Of a stretch of DNA of 64,000 bases, positions 1 to 8,240 are shown piece after piece. The position numbers and the translations under genes were made by a program. The notes below the pieces were generated by a model. The model was not told the DNA's origin and made no database searches. It saw only the letters and a program-made list of their open reading frames with translations. Numbering within the stretch: position 1 is the stretch's first letter; every line of letters begins with the position of its first letter. Source of the stretch: Terriglobia bacterium (lineage in GTDB: Bacteria; Acidobacteriota; Terriglobia; Versatilivoradales; Versatilivoraceae); the NCBI GenBank assembly GCA_951813285.1, contig OX638355.1:2995136-3059135 (forward strand), read 5' to 3'.

Positions 1-496
1 CCGAGGTTCCCCGGCGGACCTTTCGCCAAAGCAGGGGACTGATCTTGTAGCCGACCAGGCGGTCGAGGATTCGCCTGGCCTGCTGGGCGTCCACCAGTCG
101 GGAATCGATCTCTCCGGGGCGATCGAAGGCCTGCCGAACGGCTTTTTGAGTGATCTCATTGAAGAGCACTCGAAAGAACTTGTACTTTCCGTCAGCCTCC
201 GACAATGCTTCCGACAAGTGCCAGCCGATAGCCTCCCCCTCGCGGTCCGGATCGGTGGCGATGTAGACGGAGTCCACTCCCCGGGCTGCAGACTTGAGGG
301 ATTGGATTACCTTTTCCTTGCCGGGTATCAGTTCATAGGTCGGCTGAAATCGGTTTCTCAGATCGACTCCCAGTTCTTTCTTGGGGAGATCCCGCACGTG
401 TCCCATGGAAGCCTTGACCCTGAAATCCTTGCCGAGGTAGCGGTTGATGGTCCGGGCCTTGGCGGGAGACTCGACAATGACCAATGATTTTGGCAC
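1..496 (-). CDS. topA: DNA topoisomerase I, N-terminal part (cut by window edge)
   Basis: Type IA topoisomerase that relaxes negatively supercoiled DNA. The 165 residues visible begin [20 protein letters not shown], the classic TOPRIM start with the catalytic Glu of VIVESPAKA. They continue through [14 protein letters not shown] and the TOPRIM acidic motif [17 protein letters not shown], which coordinates Mg2+. The catalytic tyrosine and zinc domains lie beyond the window. The start is a GTG at 494-496; no ATG fits the conserved N-terminus, and the Shine-Dalgarno is weak. It follows dprA on the same strand after 64 bases, the common dprA-topA order. The family assignment is secure. Confidence 0.96.
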   Translation of the reverse strand, partial: MPKSLVIVESPAKARTINRYLGKDFRVKASMGHVRDLPKKELGVDLRNRFQPTYELIPGKEKVIQSLKSAARGVDSVYIATDPDREGEAIGWHLSEALSEADGKYKFFRVLFNEITQKAVRQAFDRPGEIDSRLVDAQQARRILDRLVGYKISPLLWRKVRRGTS

Positions 497-560
497 GAGC
501 GTTACCGATTCTTGAGGATCCCGTCTCTCCGGGGAGCCCGCCCTCCAGCCGAGGACCAAC

Positions 561-1658
561 TCACAGGCGCTTCAGAAAGGCCTTTCCGGGGAGTTGTCGG
601 ATCCTGTCCTTCATCTCCAACTCAGACAGCGTGCACAAAAGTTCCGACGATGTCAACCGGGTCGATTCCAGCAGATGATCGATGGGTATGGCCTGGTCGG
701 CGCTCAAGGATTCCAGGACCTGCTGCTCCCTTTGGGTCAACGATTCCGGTGACGCCGAACCGGTTGAGACTTCCAGCCGCTCCTGGATTGCCTGGGGCAA
801 CTCCTCCACGATGTCCTGCCAATCCTGAACCAGCTTGGCTCCCTGCTTGATCCACAGATTGGGGCCATAGCTGGTTTTGGAGGTGATGTTTCCCGGCACT
901 GCCAACACCTCCCTTCCCTGATCCAGCGCCAGGCGGGCTGTGATGAGCGAGCCGCTGGATTGGTTGGCCTCCACCAGGCAGGTAGCCAGCGAAATGCCGC
1001 TGATGATGCGATTCCGTATGGGGAAGTTCTGCGGCAGAGGCCGGGCGGCCAGGGGAAACTCGGAGAGGATGCAGCCCTTGGCGCCGATCTCCCGGGCGAG
1101 GGATCGGTTTTCTCGCGGGTAGATACTGTCGAGGCCGCTGCCCAGGACCGCCACCGTGGGTCCCCTGCCCCGCAGGGCACCCCGGTGAGAGGCGGTGTCG
1201 ATGCCTCGCGCCAGTCCGCTGGTGACCAGGAGTCCACGTTCCGCCAGGTCGCAGGCAATTCTCTCGGCTGCATTGAGGCCATAGGCTGTGGCCTTGCGCG
1301 AGCCCACCATGGAAATCGAGGGGAGGGCAAGGCATGAGGGGTCTCCCGCGGCGAACAGGACGATGGGTGGATCGAAAATGTGCTTGAGCAGGGCGGGGTA
1401 GCGGGGGTCCTGGAGCGTCAGCACGCTGACCTGGCGCCGCCGGCACTTGTGCAGTTCTCTCTCGGCTTGCAGGCGAACCTGTTCCGACGACAGGGATCCG
1501 GCGATATCGTTGGAGAGGCCCAGGCGGGTCAGGGCGCCCTGGCCTGCCCGGACCACCGCCCGCGGTGATCCCAGAGCAGCCATCAGCCGATGGGCGCCCC
1601 GGCAGCCGAGCCCCTTCACCGAGGCCAGCATCAGGCAGGAGAGAATGTCATCGTCCAT
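561..1658 (-). CDS. dprA: DNA processing protein DprA
   Basis: DprA binds incoming single-stranded DNA and loads RecA during natural transformation. The 365 residues have three parts: an N-terminal helix-hairpin/SAM-like region (residues 1-70); the Rossmann-type DprA fold with [48 protein letters not shown] and [16 protein letters not shown]; and a C-terminal winged-helix segment (about residues 305-365). The start ATG is preceded by GAGGAA. Length and motif order are normal. topA lies downstream. A ComEA-like gene at 47.6-48.0 kb is another hint of DNA uptake, but no other competence genes are visible. Confidence 0.96.
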   Translation of the reverse strand: MDDDILSCLMLASVKGLGCRGAHRLMAALGSPRAVVRAGQGALTRLGLSNDIAGSLSSEQVRLQAERELHKCRRRQVSVLTLQDPRYPALLKHIFDPPIVLFAAGDPSCLALPSISMVGSRKATAYGLNAAERIACDLAERGLLVTSGLARGIDTASHRGALRGRGPTVAVLGSGLDSIYPRENRSLAREIGAKGCILSEFPLAARPLPQNFPIRNRIISGISLATCLVEANQSSGSLITARLALDQGREVLAVPGNITSKTSYGPNLWIKQGAKLVQDWQDIVEELPQAIQERLEVSTGSASPESLTQREQQVLESLSADQAIPIDHLLESTRLTSSELLCTLSELEMKDRIRQLPGKAFLKRL

Positions 1659-1915
1659 CTATTTCCTCTTCCTCAATCAGAGACTCGGACTTCGGGGACG
1701 GCCGCAGAAATCCCGTGGCCTGTTTGGCCGCCGAAATTTCCGCCGGCAGGCGGAGATCGCAGAATTTAAAGGGGAGATGTAGCGCCGTGGAGGGAGTCGA
1801 ACAGTCCAAAGTATATCAGAGGACACTGCCCTTGGGGGGAGATTGTGAAGCGGTGGCGATCATGTTAGTCTACGGGGCTGCGGAAGTCAGTGGCGGATTG
1901 CAGGCGGGTTAACCC
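1659..1915. other. Divergent intergenic region dprA/cysM
   Basis: These 257 bases separate the divergent dprA and cysM-like genes and must hold both promoters. I see no convincing -35/-10 pair, no tRNA and no strong hairpin. Short frames here have no recognisable protein content. Confidence 0.4.
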
Positions 1916-2857
1916 ATGAAATCCCAGACGCTGGAAGCAGGTGGAGCAACAGCCGTTCTGGATACGATCGGCAACACCCCCCTGATTCCCCTCGAGCGGG
2001 TCTGGCAAGGGGCACCCGGCGTGGCCGTCTATGCCAAGGCGGAATGGTTCAATCCCGGGGGCTCGATCAAGGACCGTCCCGCGCTGGAGATGATCGAGCA
2101 GGGGGAGAGATCAGGCAAGCTCAAGCCGGGAAAGATCCTGCTGGATGCCACCTCCGGGAATACCGGGATTGCCTATGCCATGATCGGGGCGGTGAGGGGG
2201 ATTCCGGTGCGTTTGGCCATGCCGGAAAACGTGACCCCGGAAAGACTCAAGATCTTGCAGGCTTACGGCGCGGAACTGGTATTGACCAGCGGCAGAGAGG
2301 GGTCCGACGGAGCCATTCGGGCAGCCAAAAGACTCTACTCGGAAAACCCGGCCCTTTACTTCTACCCGGATCAGTACGGGAATCCGGCCAATTGGCAAGC
2401 TCATTACCGGAGCACGGCGGTCGAAGTCTACCGGCAAACCGGCGGGCGGGTGACCCATTTCGTGGCCGGACTCGGTACCAGCGGCACTTTTGTGGGCACA
2501 ACCCGGAGGCTGAAGGAGTTCGATCCGGGCATCGAGTGTATCGCCATGCAGCCGGACTCGCCTCTGCACGGACTGGAAGGGATGAAGCACATGCCTTCCT
2601 CCATCGTCCCGCCGATCTACGACAGCCGGTTGGCCGACCGGCAGTTGGAGGTGTCCACCGAAGCGGCTCAGGAGATGGTTCGCCGGCTGGCCCGTGAAGA
2701 AGGCCTTCTGGTCGGGATCTCGGCTGGGGCCAACGTGGTGGCGGCTGTCGAGATCGCCAAGAGCCTGGAGGCCGGGGTTGTGGTGACGGTCCTGTGCGAC
2801 GGAGGCATGAAATACCTGAACGAGCGGTTCTGGGGAGTCGGCAAGGGTGGTGGTTAA
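1916..2857 (+). CDS. cysM: Cysteine synthase family PLP enzyme (CysM-like)
   Basis: Fold-type II PLP enzyme of the cysteine synthase/cystathionine beta-synthase family, 313 residues. The PLP lysine is K52 in NPGGSIKDRPA, the substrate/phosphate loop is TSGNTG at 79-84, and GISAGAN near the C-terminus is the phosphate-cup motif. The next gene encodes a JAMM protease and the one after a MoaD/CysO-like carrier fused to an E1. In Mycobacterium, CysM, CysO and the JAMM protease Mec form a route that builds cysteine on a protein thiocarboxylate. The same neighbourhood here suggests protein-thiocarboxylate sulfur donation, possibly with O-phosphoserine as acceptor; that is inference. The gene overlaps the JAMM gene by 11 bases. 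Plain O-acetylserine sulfhydrylase activity is the alternative. Confidence 0.9.
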   Translation: MKSQTLEAGGATAVLDTIGNTPLIPLERVWQGAPGVAVYAKAEWFNPGGSIKDRPALEMIEQGERSGKLKPGKILLDATSGNTGIAYAMIGAVRGIPVRLAMPENVTPERLKILQAYGAELVLTSGREGSDGAIRAAKRLYSENPALYFYPDQYGNPANWQAHYRSTAVEVYRQTGGRVTHFVAGLGTSGTFVGTTRRLKEFDPGIECIAMQPDSPLHGLEGMKHMPSSIVPPIYDSRLADRQLEVSTEAAQEMVRRLAREEGLLVGISAGANVVAAVEIAKSLEAGVVVTVLCDGGMKYLNERFWGVGKGGG

Positions 2858-3272
2858 ATTGAAACGGGAGCATCCCCTGGCCATTCAAGCCCACGGGGAG
2901 GCCACTTATCCCAACGAGTGCTGTGGCTTGATGCTGGGGAGGCTGGTGCAGGGAGACAAGCACATCCTGGAATTGCTTCCGGCCGAGAATGCACGCAAAG
3001 AGGGCGAGCAGCACAACCGATTTCTGATCTCACCCCGGACCATGTTCGAGGCCGAGCAACGGGCGCGGGAAAAGGGCATGGATGTGCTGGGCTTTTACCA
3101 CTCCCATCCCAACGCCGAGGCCCGGCCCTCTCAGTTCGATCTGGATCATGCCTGGCCCTTCTACTCCTACCTCATTGTCTCGGTTTCCCTGGGAAGGGCC
3201 GGGGCCATGACCTGCTGGAGGCTGACCGACGACCGGTCCCGTTTCAGCCCCGAGGAGTTCGAAGCCGGGTGA
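2847..3272 (+). CDS. JAMM/MPN+ metalloprotease (Mec-like)
   Basis: A 141-residue zinc isopeptidase/peptidase domain of the JAB1/MPN family. The full JAMM signature is present: E24 in NECCG, then H85-x-H87-P, seven residues from H87 to S95, and D98 (HSHPNAEARPSQFD). Bacterial stand-alone JAMM proteins next to cysM and a CysO-like carrier (Mycobacterium Mec+) remove cysteine or peptide from the Gly-Gly tail of the carrier. The start is GTG 2847 with GGCAAGGG just upstream, overlapping the end of cysM, so translation is probably coupled. Its likely substrate is the ubiquitin-like domain encoded 126 bases downstream, whose Gly-Gly is internal to a fusion. Confidence 0.9.
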   Translation: MVVKLKREHPLAIQAHGEATYPNECCGLMLGRLVQGDKHILELLPAENARKEGEQHNRFLISPRTMFEAEQRAREKGMDVLGFYHSHPNAEARPSQFDLDHAWPFYSYLIVSVSLGRAGAMTCWRLTDDRSRFSPEEFEAG

Positions 3273-3337
3273 GCCGGCCCCACATTGCCGACCGGGTGCT
3301 GGCCCGATGCAACATTTCATCCCCTGCGCGGCGACCC

Positions 3338-3359
3338 GGCAGGAAATGCGGGCTATACT
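3338..3359 (+). promoter_or_regulatory. Possible promoter block with TATACT -10
   Basis: The run GGCAGGAAATGCGGGC followed by TATACT (3354-3359) lies 40 bases upstream of the sulfur-carrier/E1 fusion gene. Nearly the same block occurs upstream of msrA at 10008-10027. A matching -35 was not clear. Promoter function is inferred from the TATAAT-like hexamer and the recurrence. Confidence 0.35.
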
Positions 3360-3398
3360 ATGTCCAGCGAGCGTGGGGATGATCCTTGAGGAGGAGAA

Positions 3399-4856
3399 AT
3401 GGCTTTGAAGGTGCTCCTGCCGGTTGCGTTGCGACATCTCACGGGCAATCGGGACGAGGTGGAACTGAGCGGCGAATCCGTAGGTGAGGTAATTGACGGA
3501 CTGGTCCGGCGTTTTCCTCAGCTCAAGCCACACCTGCTGAATGACGAGGGGCAGGTCCGCAACTTTGTCAACCTGTACATCAACGACGAGGATGTTCGGT
3601 ATCTGCAGGAAGACCGGACGCCTGTCAAGGAAGGGGACGTCTTGAGCATTGTGCCGTCCATCGCCGGCGGAAACCTCCGTGCCGTCGAGGCGGCTTCGGA
3701 AAGCCTGGACCTCAGCCAGGATGAGATCCAGAGGTACAGCCGGCACCTCATCATGCCGGAAGTCGGCATGGAGGGCCAAAAGAAGCTGAAGGCCGCCAGT
3801 ATCCTGCTCGTCGGGACCGGGGGGCTCGGCGCTCCGCTGGGCCTCTATCTTTCGGCCGCCGGCATCGGGAAGCTGGGGCTGGTCGACTTCGACACCGTCG
3901 AATTCAGCAACCTGCAACGGCAGGTCATTCACGGCACCAAGGATGTGGGCCGCCCCAAGCTGGACTCCGCCCGGGAGAAGATTCTGGATATCAATCCCAA
4001 CGTCCGGGTGGAGACCTACGAAGCCATGCTGACTTCCGACAACGCCCTGGACATCATTGCCGGATACGACATCGTAATTGACGGAACCGACAACTTCCCC
4101 ACGCGTTACCTGGTGAACGACGCCTGTGTTCTTCTGAACAAGCCCAACGTTTACGGGAGCATCTTTCGGTTCGAGGGTCAGGCGTCCGTGTTCGACGCCA
4201 GGCAGGGTCCCTGCTACCGCTGCCTCTATCCCGAGCCACCCCCTCCGGGACTGGTGCCCAGTTGCGCCGAGGGGGGCGTTTTGGGGATTCTTCCCGGAAT
4301 CATCGGACTGGTTCAGGCCACCGAAGCGGTCAAGTTGATTCTGGGAAGCGGCCGATCCCTGGTGGGTCGTCTGATTCTTTACGATGCGTTGCAGATGAAG
4401 TTTCGGGAGCTGAAGCTGCGAAAGAATCCGAAATGCCCTCTCTGCGGAGAACAGCCCACCATCAAGGCCTTGATCGACTACCAACAATTTTGCGGCATTT
4501 CGCCTCAGGCTGCGGCCGGGGCGGATGCGCCCGAGGAGTCCGACGAAATGACACCCAAGGAACTCAAGACCATGCTGGATAACGGAGGAACTCCCGTGAT
4601 CCTGGACGTTCGGGAACCCCACGAGTATGACATCTGCCGCCTGCCCGGCTCCGTTCTGATCCCGCTGGGACAACTGGGCCAACGCATGGGCGAGTTGAAT
4701 TCCGATGACGAGATCGTGGTCCATTGCAAGCTGGGCGGGCGCAGCGCCAAGGCGGTGGAACAGATGCAGAAGGCCGGCTTCAGCAATGTGAAGAATCTCA
4801 CCGGAGGCATCGACCGCTGGTCTCAAGAGGTGGATTCCTCCGTGCCCAGGTACTGA
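3399..4856 (+). CDS. MoaD/CysO-like carrier + E1-like adenylyltransferase (MoeB/ThiF) + rhodanese fusion
   Basis: A three-domain sulfur-transfer protein of 485 residues. Residues 1-92 are a beta-grasp ubiquitin-like carrier ending SIAGG (G90-G91). Residues about 103-370 are an E1-like domain with the ATP loop VGTGGLG (138-144), the acceptor Cys C289 in SCAEGGVLG, and zinc cysteines C272, C275, C346 and C349. Residues about 383-485 are a rhodanese domain with active Cys C443 in HCKLGGRS. E1 enzymes adenylate the carrier's terminal glycine and rhodanese supplies persulfide sulfur. Here the Gly-Gly is internal, so it would need cleavage before activation, and the JAMM protease just upstream could do this (inference). 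The start ATG has a strong GAGGAGGAG ribosome site. It may serve cysteine, molybdopterin or tRNA thiolation; context favours cysteine. Confidence 0.93.
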   Translation: MALKVLLPVALRHLTGNRDEVELSGESVGEVIDGLVRRFPQLKPHLLNDEGQVRNFVNLYINDEDVRYLQEDRTPVKEGDVLSIVPSIAGGNLRAVEAASESLDLSQDEIQRYSRHLIMPEVGMEGQKKLKAASILLVGTGGLGAPLGLYLSAAGIGKLGLVDFDTVEFSNLQRQVIHGTKDVGRPKLDSAREKILDINPNVRVETYEAMLTSDNALDIIAGYDIVIDGTDNFPTRYLVNDACVLLNKPNVYGSIFRFEGQASVFDARQGPCYRCLYPEPPPPGLVPSCAEGGVLGILPGIIGLVQATEAVKLILGSGRSLVGRLILYDALQMKFRELKLRKNPKCPLCGEQPTIKALIDYQQFCGISPQAAAGADAPEESDEMTPKELKTMLDNGGTPVILDVREPHEYDICRLPGSVLIPLGQLGQRMGELNSDDEIVVHCKLGGRSAKAVEQMQKAGFSNVKNLTGGIDRWSQEVDSSVPRY

Positions 4857-4915
4857 TCCGGGGAGCCATGAACGGCGGTCGAGGAAGCGGTTGGCGCAAG
4901 CCCGGGAGGGTCTGC

Positions 4916-7015
4916 ATGGTTCATCGAAGGAAAAAGCGAATCTCGGGGTTGATGGCGTTGCTGGTGTCCGCCCTGTTGGCTTCCCCCGTGGCAGCGGCGG
5001 ACGCGAGCAGGGGGCTGGGGATCGAGCAGCAGGTCCAGCGGGCCATCGATGCCGTCTATCCGGCCTTGGTTCAAATCTATGTGTTGTCTCTGCGGCACGG
5101 GGGAGGCAGAGGGCGGAAGTTCGAATCCACCGGGAGCGGGGTCATCATTTCCCCCGAGGGCTATGTCATCACCAACCACCACGTGGCCGGCAAGGCGACC
5201 TCGATTCGCTGCGTCCTCTCCACTCGGGAAGAGCTGGAAGCCGAGCTGGTGGGGACCGACGCCCTGGCCGATATTGCCGTGATCAAGCTGGACATGTCCT
5301 CCCGGGACCCCGCCGGCGGGCCCCTGCCGATCGCCCGGTTCGGCAGCTCGGAGGCCCTTGCCGTGGGAGAGCCCGTGCTGGCCATGGGATGTCCCCTGGC
5401 CATCTCACAGTCGGTGACCCGCGGAGTGGTGTCCAACAAGGACATGATGATTCCCAAGCGCATGAGCGCTCCCCTGCGGCTGGATGGGGAGAACGTCGGA
5501 TCTGTCGTCAAGTGGATCGGACACGACGCCGGCATTTTCCCGGGAAACTCCGGCGGCCCGCTGGTGAACCTGCGGGGTGAGATCGTGGGCATCAACGAGA
5601 TCGGGCTCGGTCTGGGGGGCGCCATCCCCAGCGAGTTGGCCCAACCGGTCTCCCGGGAATTGATCGAGCAGGGCCGTGTGCGCCGCTCCTGGGTGGGCGC
5701 CGGCTTTCAACCGCTGTTGAAAAACGGCGCGGCGGCCGCGGCGGACCAGGGAGCCCTGGTGTCGGGAGTACTGCCGGGCTCTCCGTCGGACCGGGGCGGG
5801 CTCCGGCCGGGTGACATCCTTTTGAGCATTGACGGCGATCCGGTCCGGGTCAAATTCGAGGAAGAGATGCCGGGCTTGATTCGGCGCCTGCTCTCCAAGA
5901 CCGTGGGCGTTCCCATGCAGGTGAAGGTGAAGCGGGGAGAAGTCGAACAATCCTTGAGCATCACTCCCGAGTTGCGCGATGACGCCAGGGGCAGGGAGGC
6001 CGAGGCCAGGGAATGGGGAATAACCCTCAGGCGTTTGACACGGGTGGAATCCAAGCAACTGCACCGCCCGAGTCTGGAGGGCGTGCTGGTCAGCAGCATT
6101 CGACCCGGGGGGGCGGCCGACAAGGCGGTGCCCCGTCTGCGGCCGGGCGACGTCATCGTGGAGATCGACGGTAAGGCGGTGGAGGGAGTCCGCTCCTTCG
6201 ATCGATTCACCGCCGAGATCTGCCGCGGCCGGCAAGGCCCCGTCCCGGTGGTGGTCGCGTTCGATCGCCGTTCCGAGCGCCTGCTGACCCTGGTGGAAGT
6301 GGGTCTGAGGCGCCCGCAGAGGCCCCCGGCGGAAGCCAGAAAGGCCTGGCTGCCGGTCGCGACGCAGGTGCTGTCGCGCAAGCTGGCCAAGGCCCTCGAC
6401 CTTCCGGGCAAGAAGGGGGTGAGAATTACCCAGGTCTATCCCGGCAGTTCCGCCGAAGCCGCCGGTTTCAAGGTGGGGGATATCCTGACCCATGTCGATT
6501 CCCAGGTCATCGAGGCTTCCGAACCCCAGGATGCCGAGGTATTCAAGACCATGATTCGCGCCTACCGGGTCGGCAGCCAGGCCGAATTCACCCTGATACG
6601 GTTGGGAGAGGCCAGCGCCCTGAGCGCCGAACTGGTCGCCATGCCCACCTCGGAAGGAGAGTTGCCGGTTTACGAGGACCTCCTTTTCGAATTCAAGGCC
6701 CGGGATATCTCCTACCTGGACCGCGTCGCCAATCGCTGGTCGGAGGAGGAAAGCGGCGCCCTGGTCTCGCAGGTGGATGCGGGAGGATGGGCTGCAGTGG
6801 CCGGTTTGAAGGCTCGAGACCTCATCAAGGCCGTGGATCGCCAGGAAGTCAGGGGAGTGCAGGATCTGGAGGCTCGCCTGGAGGCCGCCGGCAACCGGAA
6901 ACCAGCCAACATCCCGCTGTTTGTGAAGCGGGGCATTTACACTCTTTTTCTGGAGTTGCAGCCCAACTGGAGCCAGGGCAATGGCGCCGCTCCGTTGGAT
7001 GGAGTGGAGCCATGA
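4916..7015 (+). CDS. Secreted HtrA/Deg-type serine protease with four PDZ domains
   Basis: Periplasmic or exported trypsin-fold protease, 699 residues. A signal peptide with a basic start and a hydrophobic core ends around PVAAA (residues 24-28). The triad is H89 (TNHHV), D119 (DIAVIK) and S212 (GNSGGPL). Four PDZ-like repeats follow, each with a binding/turn motif: PGSPSDRGGLRPGDILL, RPGGAADKAVPRLRPGD, YPGSSAEAAGFKVGDIL and DAGGWAAVAGLKARDLI. DegP and DegQ carry two PDZ domains, so four is unusual. I chose ATG 4916, which has GGGAGGG upstream and gives a clean signal peptide; ATG 4868 would add 16 residues. Its stop overlaps the next gene, a dead homologue of the protease domain. Confidence 0.92.
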   Translation: MVHRRKKRISGLMALLVSALLASPVAAADASRGLGIEQQVQRAIDAVYPALVQIYVLSLRHGGGRGRKFESTGSGVIISPEGYVITNHHVAGKATSIRCVLSTREELEAELVGTDALADIAVIKLDMSSRDPAGGPLPIARFGSSEALAVGEPVLAMGCPLAISQSVTRGVVSNKDMMIPKRMSAPLRLDGENVGSVVKWIGHDAGIFPGNSGGPLVNLRGEIVGINEIGLGLGGAIPSELAQPVSRELIEQGRVRRSWVGAGFQPLLKNGAAAAADQGALVSGVLPGSPSDRGGLRPGDILLSIDGDPVRVKFEEEMPGLIRRLLSKTVGVPMQVKVKRGEVEQSLSITPELRDDARGREAEAREWGITLRRLTRVESKQLHRPSLEGVLVSSIRPGGAADKAVPRLRPGDVIVEIDGKAVEGVRSFDRFTAEICRGRQGPVPVVVAFDRRSERLLTLVEVGLRRPQRPPAEARKAWLPVATQVLSRKLAKALDLPGKKGVRITQVYPGSSAEAAGFKVGDILTHVDSQVIEASEPQDAEVFKTMIRAYRVGSQAEFTLIRLGEASALSAELVAMPTSEGELPVYEDLLFEFKARDISYLDRVANRWSEEESGALVSQVDAGGWAAVAGLKARDLIKAVDRQEVRGVQDLEARLEAAGNRKPANIPLFVKRGIYTLFLELQPNWSQGNGAAPLDGVEP

Positions 7016-7848
7016 TCAATCTTGCTCGTCCGCTGAAGTGCTGTTTGCATCCGGTCATCGGGTTGCTCCTGGCATCCGTCGCCCAGGCTGCCGATATCCG
7101 GGAAACGGCCCGATCGGTGGCAGAGCAATCGAAGGGTGCGCTGGTCACGGTGCGAGTCGTCATGGGCATCAAGTTTTCCATCCGTGGCCAGAGCCGGGAC
7201 CAGGAACGAAAGATTGAAGCCAATGGCACCGTCATTGACGGATCGGGGCTGACGGTCGCTTCGGCCGCGGCGCTCGACCCAACCATCGTGATGCGGGCCA
7301 CCACCCGAGCCGATATCAAATCGGAGTTCAAGGAGACCACGCTCATTCTGGATGACGGAACCGAGGTGGACGCCGAAGTGATCCTGAAGGACAGCGACCT
7401 GGACATGATCTTCATCAAGCCGCGTGAAGCCGAGGATCCCTTCAAGGCGGTGGCACTGGACGCCAGTGCGCAGGAGCCTCGGATTCTGGATCAGGTCTTT
7501 GCGGTGGGTCGTCTGGGCAAGATCGGCAATCGAGCCATCCGGCTGCACCTGGGCCGGGTGGAGGCCAAGGTGAAGGGTCCCCGCCCCTTCTACGTGTGCG
7601 ACGCCTCTCTCTCCACCAACCTGGGCTGTATCGTCTACGACTCCCAGGGAGCGCCGCTGGGCATTCTGGTGACCAAGCAAAACCCGGCCGGCATGGCCTT
7701 CGGCGGTTCCCGCCTCAGCGGCAATCAATTGATCCTGCCCATCCTGCGCACCATCGAAGATCTGGCCGAGATGGCCGGGCAGGCCCGTGAGGCTCAGACC
7801 GAGGCGCAAACCGAACCGCCCGCCCCCGAGCCCCCGTCCGATCAGTAG
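7012..7848 (+). CDS. HtrA-like pseudoprotease, signal-peptide bearing
   Basis: A 278-residue secreted protein with a signal peptide ending about VAQA (residues 24-27). Its fold pattern follows the HtrA protease domain: a beta-strand entry VTVRVV, an oxyanion-side GTVIDGSGLTVASAAAL where active enzymes have the catalytic His, SDLDMIFIKP matching the catalytic Asp region, and LSTNLGCIVYD where GNSGGPL would stand. His and Ser are both missing, so it should not cleave peptides. There is no PDZ; the tail is Ala/Glu/Pro rich. ATG 7012 overlaps the stop of the active protease by four bases (ATGA), which predicts coupled synthesis and a role as regulator or partner. Homology rests on pattern matching only. 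Confidence 0.75.
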   Translation: MINLARPLKCCLHPVIGLLLASVAQAADIRETARSVAEQSKGALVTVRVVMGIKFSIRGQSRDQERKIEANGTVIDGSGLTVASAAALDPTIVMRATTRADIKSEFKETTLILDDGTEVDAEVILKDSDLDMIFIKPREAEDPFKAVALDASAQEPRILDQVFAVGRLGKIGNRAIRLHLGRVEAKVKGPRPFYVCDASLSTNLGCIVYDSQGAPLGILVTKQNPAGMAFGGSRLSGNQLILPILRTIEDLAEMAGQAREAQTEAQTEPPAPEPPSDQ

Positions 7849-8240
7849 TCGCTTCGGGCCGTACAACCCTCTCTACCAAGCCACGCCTTGACCAACCCGA
7901 ATTCCATGGGCTCGAGCCTTGGGTGTGTGCTCCTCGACCAGCTTCTTGTTCCGGCGTCCCGCCGCCGTGCCGTCACATCGGCGTGAAGGTGACCGATGCT
8001 CGGGTGAAGTAGATTTCGGTCCGCGCAAGTATCCTCGGTAGCCAGGGCCGGAGAGACGAGGAAGAGAAGCAAGGGAATCAAAACCATCTCAATAGCGCCT
8101 ACCGGCTGTTGAGCCTTTTGCAAAATTCGTCGTGCAGCGTCCCCTATACACGTCTCCTTCCTGCGGAATTTTGCAAAAGGCTCTGTTGAAAACAATGGGC
8201 CTTTGCAGGTTGTATCCGGAATCCGGGTGAGATGTTCGGG
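7849..8240. other. Gene-free region with MITE-like insertion and possible gene remnant
   Basis: These 392 bases lie between two convergent genes. They contain the 73-bp inverted-repeat element described separately. On the minus strand a frame starting near 8087 would encode MVLIPLLLFLVSPALATED, which looks like a signal peptide. What follows, down to 7842, is low-quality Arg/Ser-rich sequence with no recognisable domain. I read it as a possible decayed secreted-protein gene rather than an active one. Confidence 0.35.
8111..8183. mobile_element. 73-bp MITE-like element related to the IS at 21.2-22.7 kb
   Basis: The left end GAGCCTTTTGCAAAATTC (8111-8128) and right end (8166-8183) are perfect 18-bp inverted repeats. 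The same 18 bases form the ends of the complete insertion sequence at 21190-22676. The element is flanked by TGTT on both sides (8107-8110 and 8184-8187), a 4-bp duplication of the same length as that of the full IS. It has no coding capacity, and its interior is unlike the IS, so it is best read as a non-autonomous element mobilised by that transposase family. Confidence 0.8.

Noticed and set aside
1780-1830. tRNA-like text (GGAGGGAGTCGAACAGTCC) upstream of cysM
   Set aside because: No complementary acceptor and anticodon arms could be paired around it.
2845-2857. CysM ends in Gly-Gly-Gly, which might look like a ubiquitin-like tail
   Set aside because: The codons overlap the ribosome site and start of the JAMM gene, so the composition is explained by that constraint; CysM has no beta-grasp fold.
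7842-8195. 117-residue minus-strand frame with an apparent signal peptide across the MITE region
   Set aside because: Only the signal-like start is gene-like; the rest is low-quality sequence, and its upstream end lies in the inserted element.
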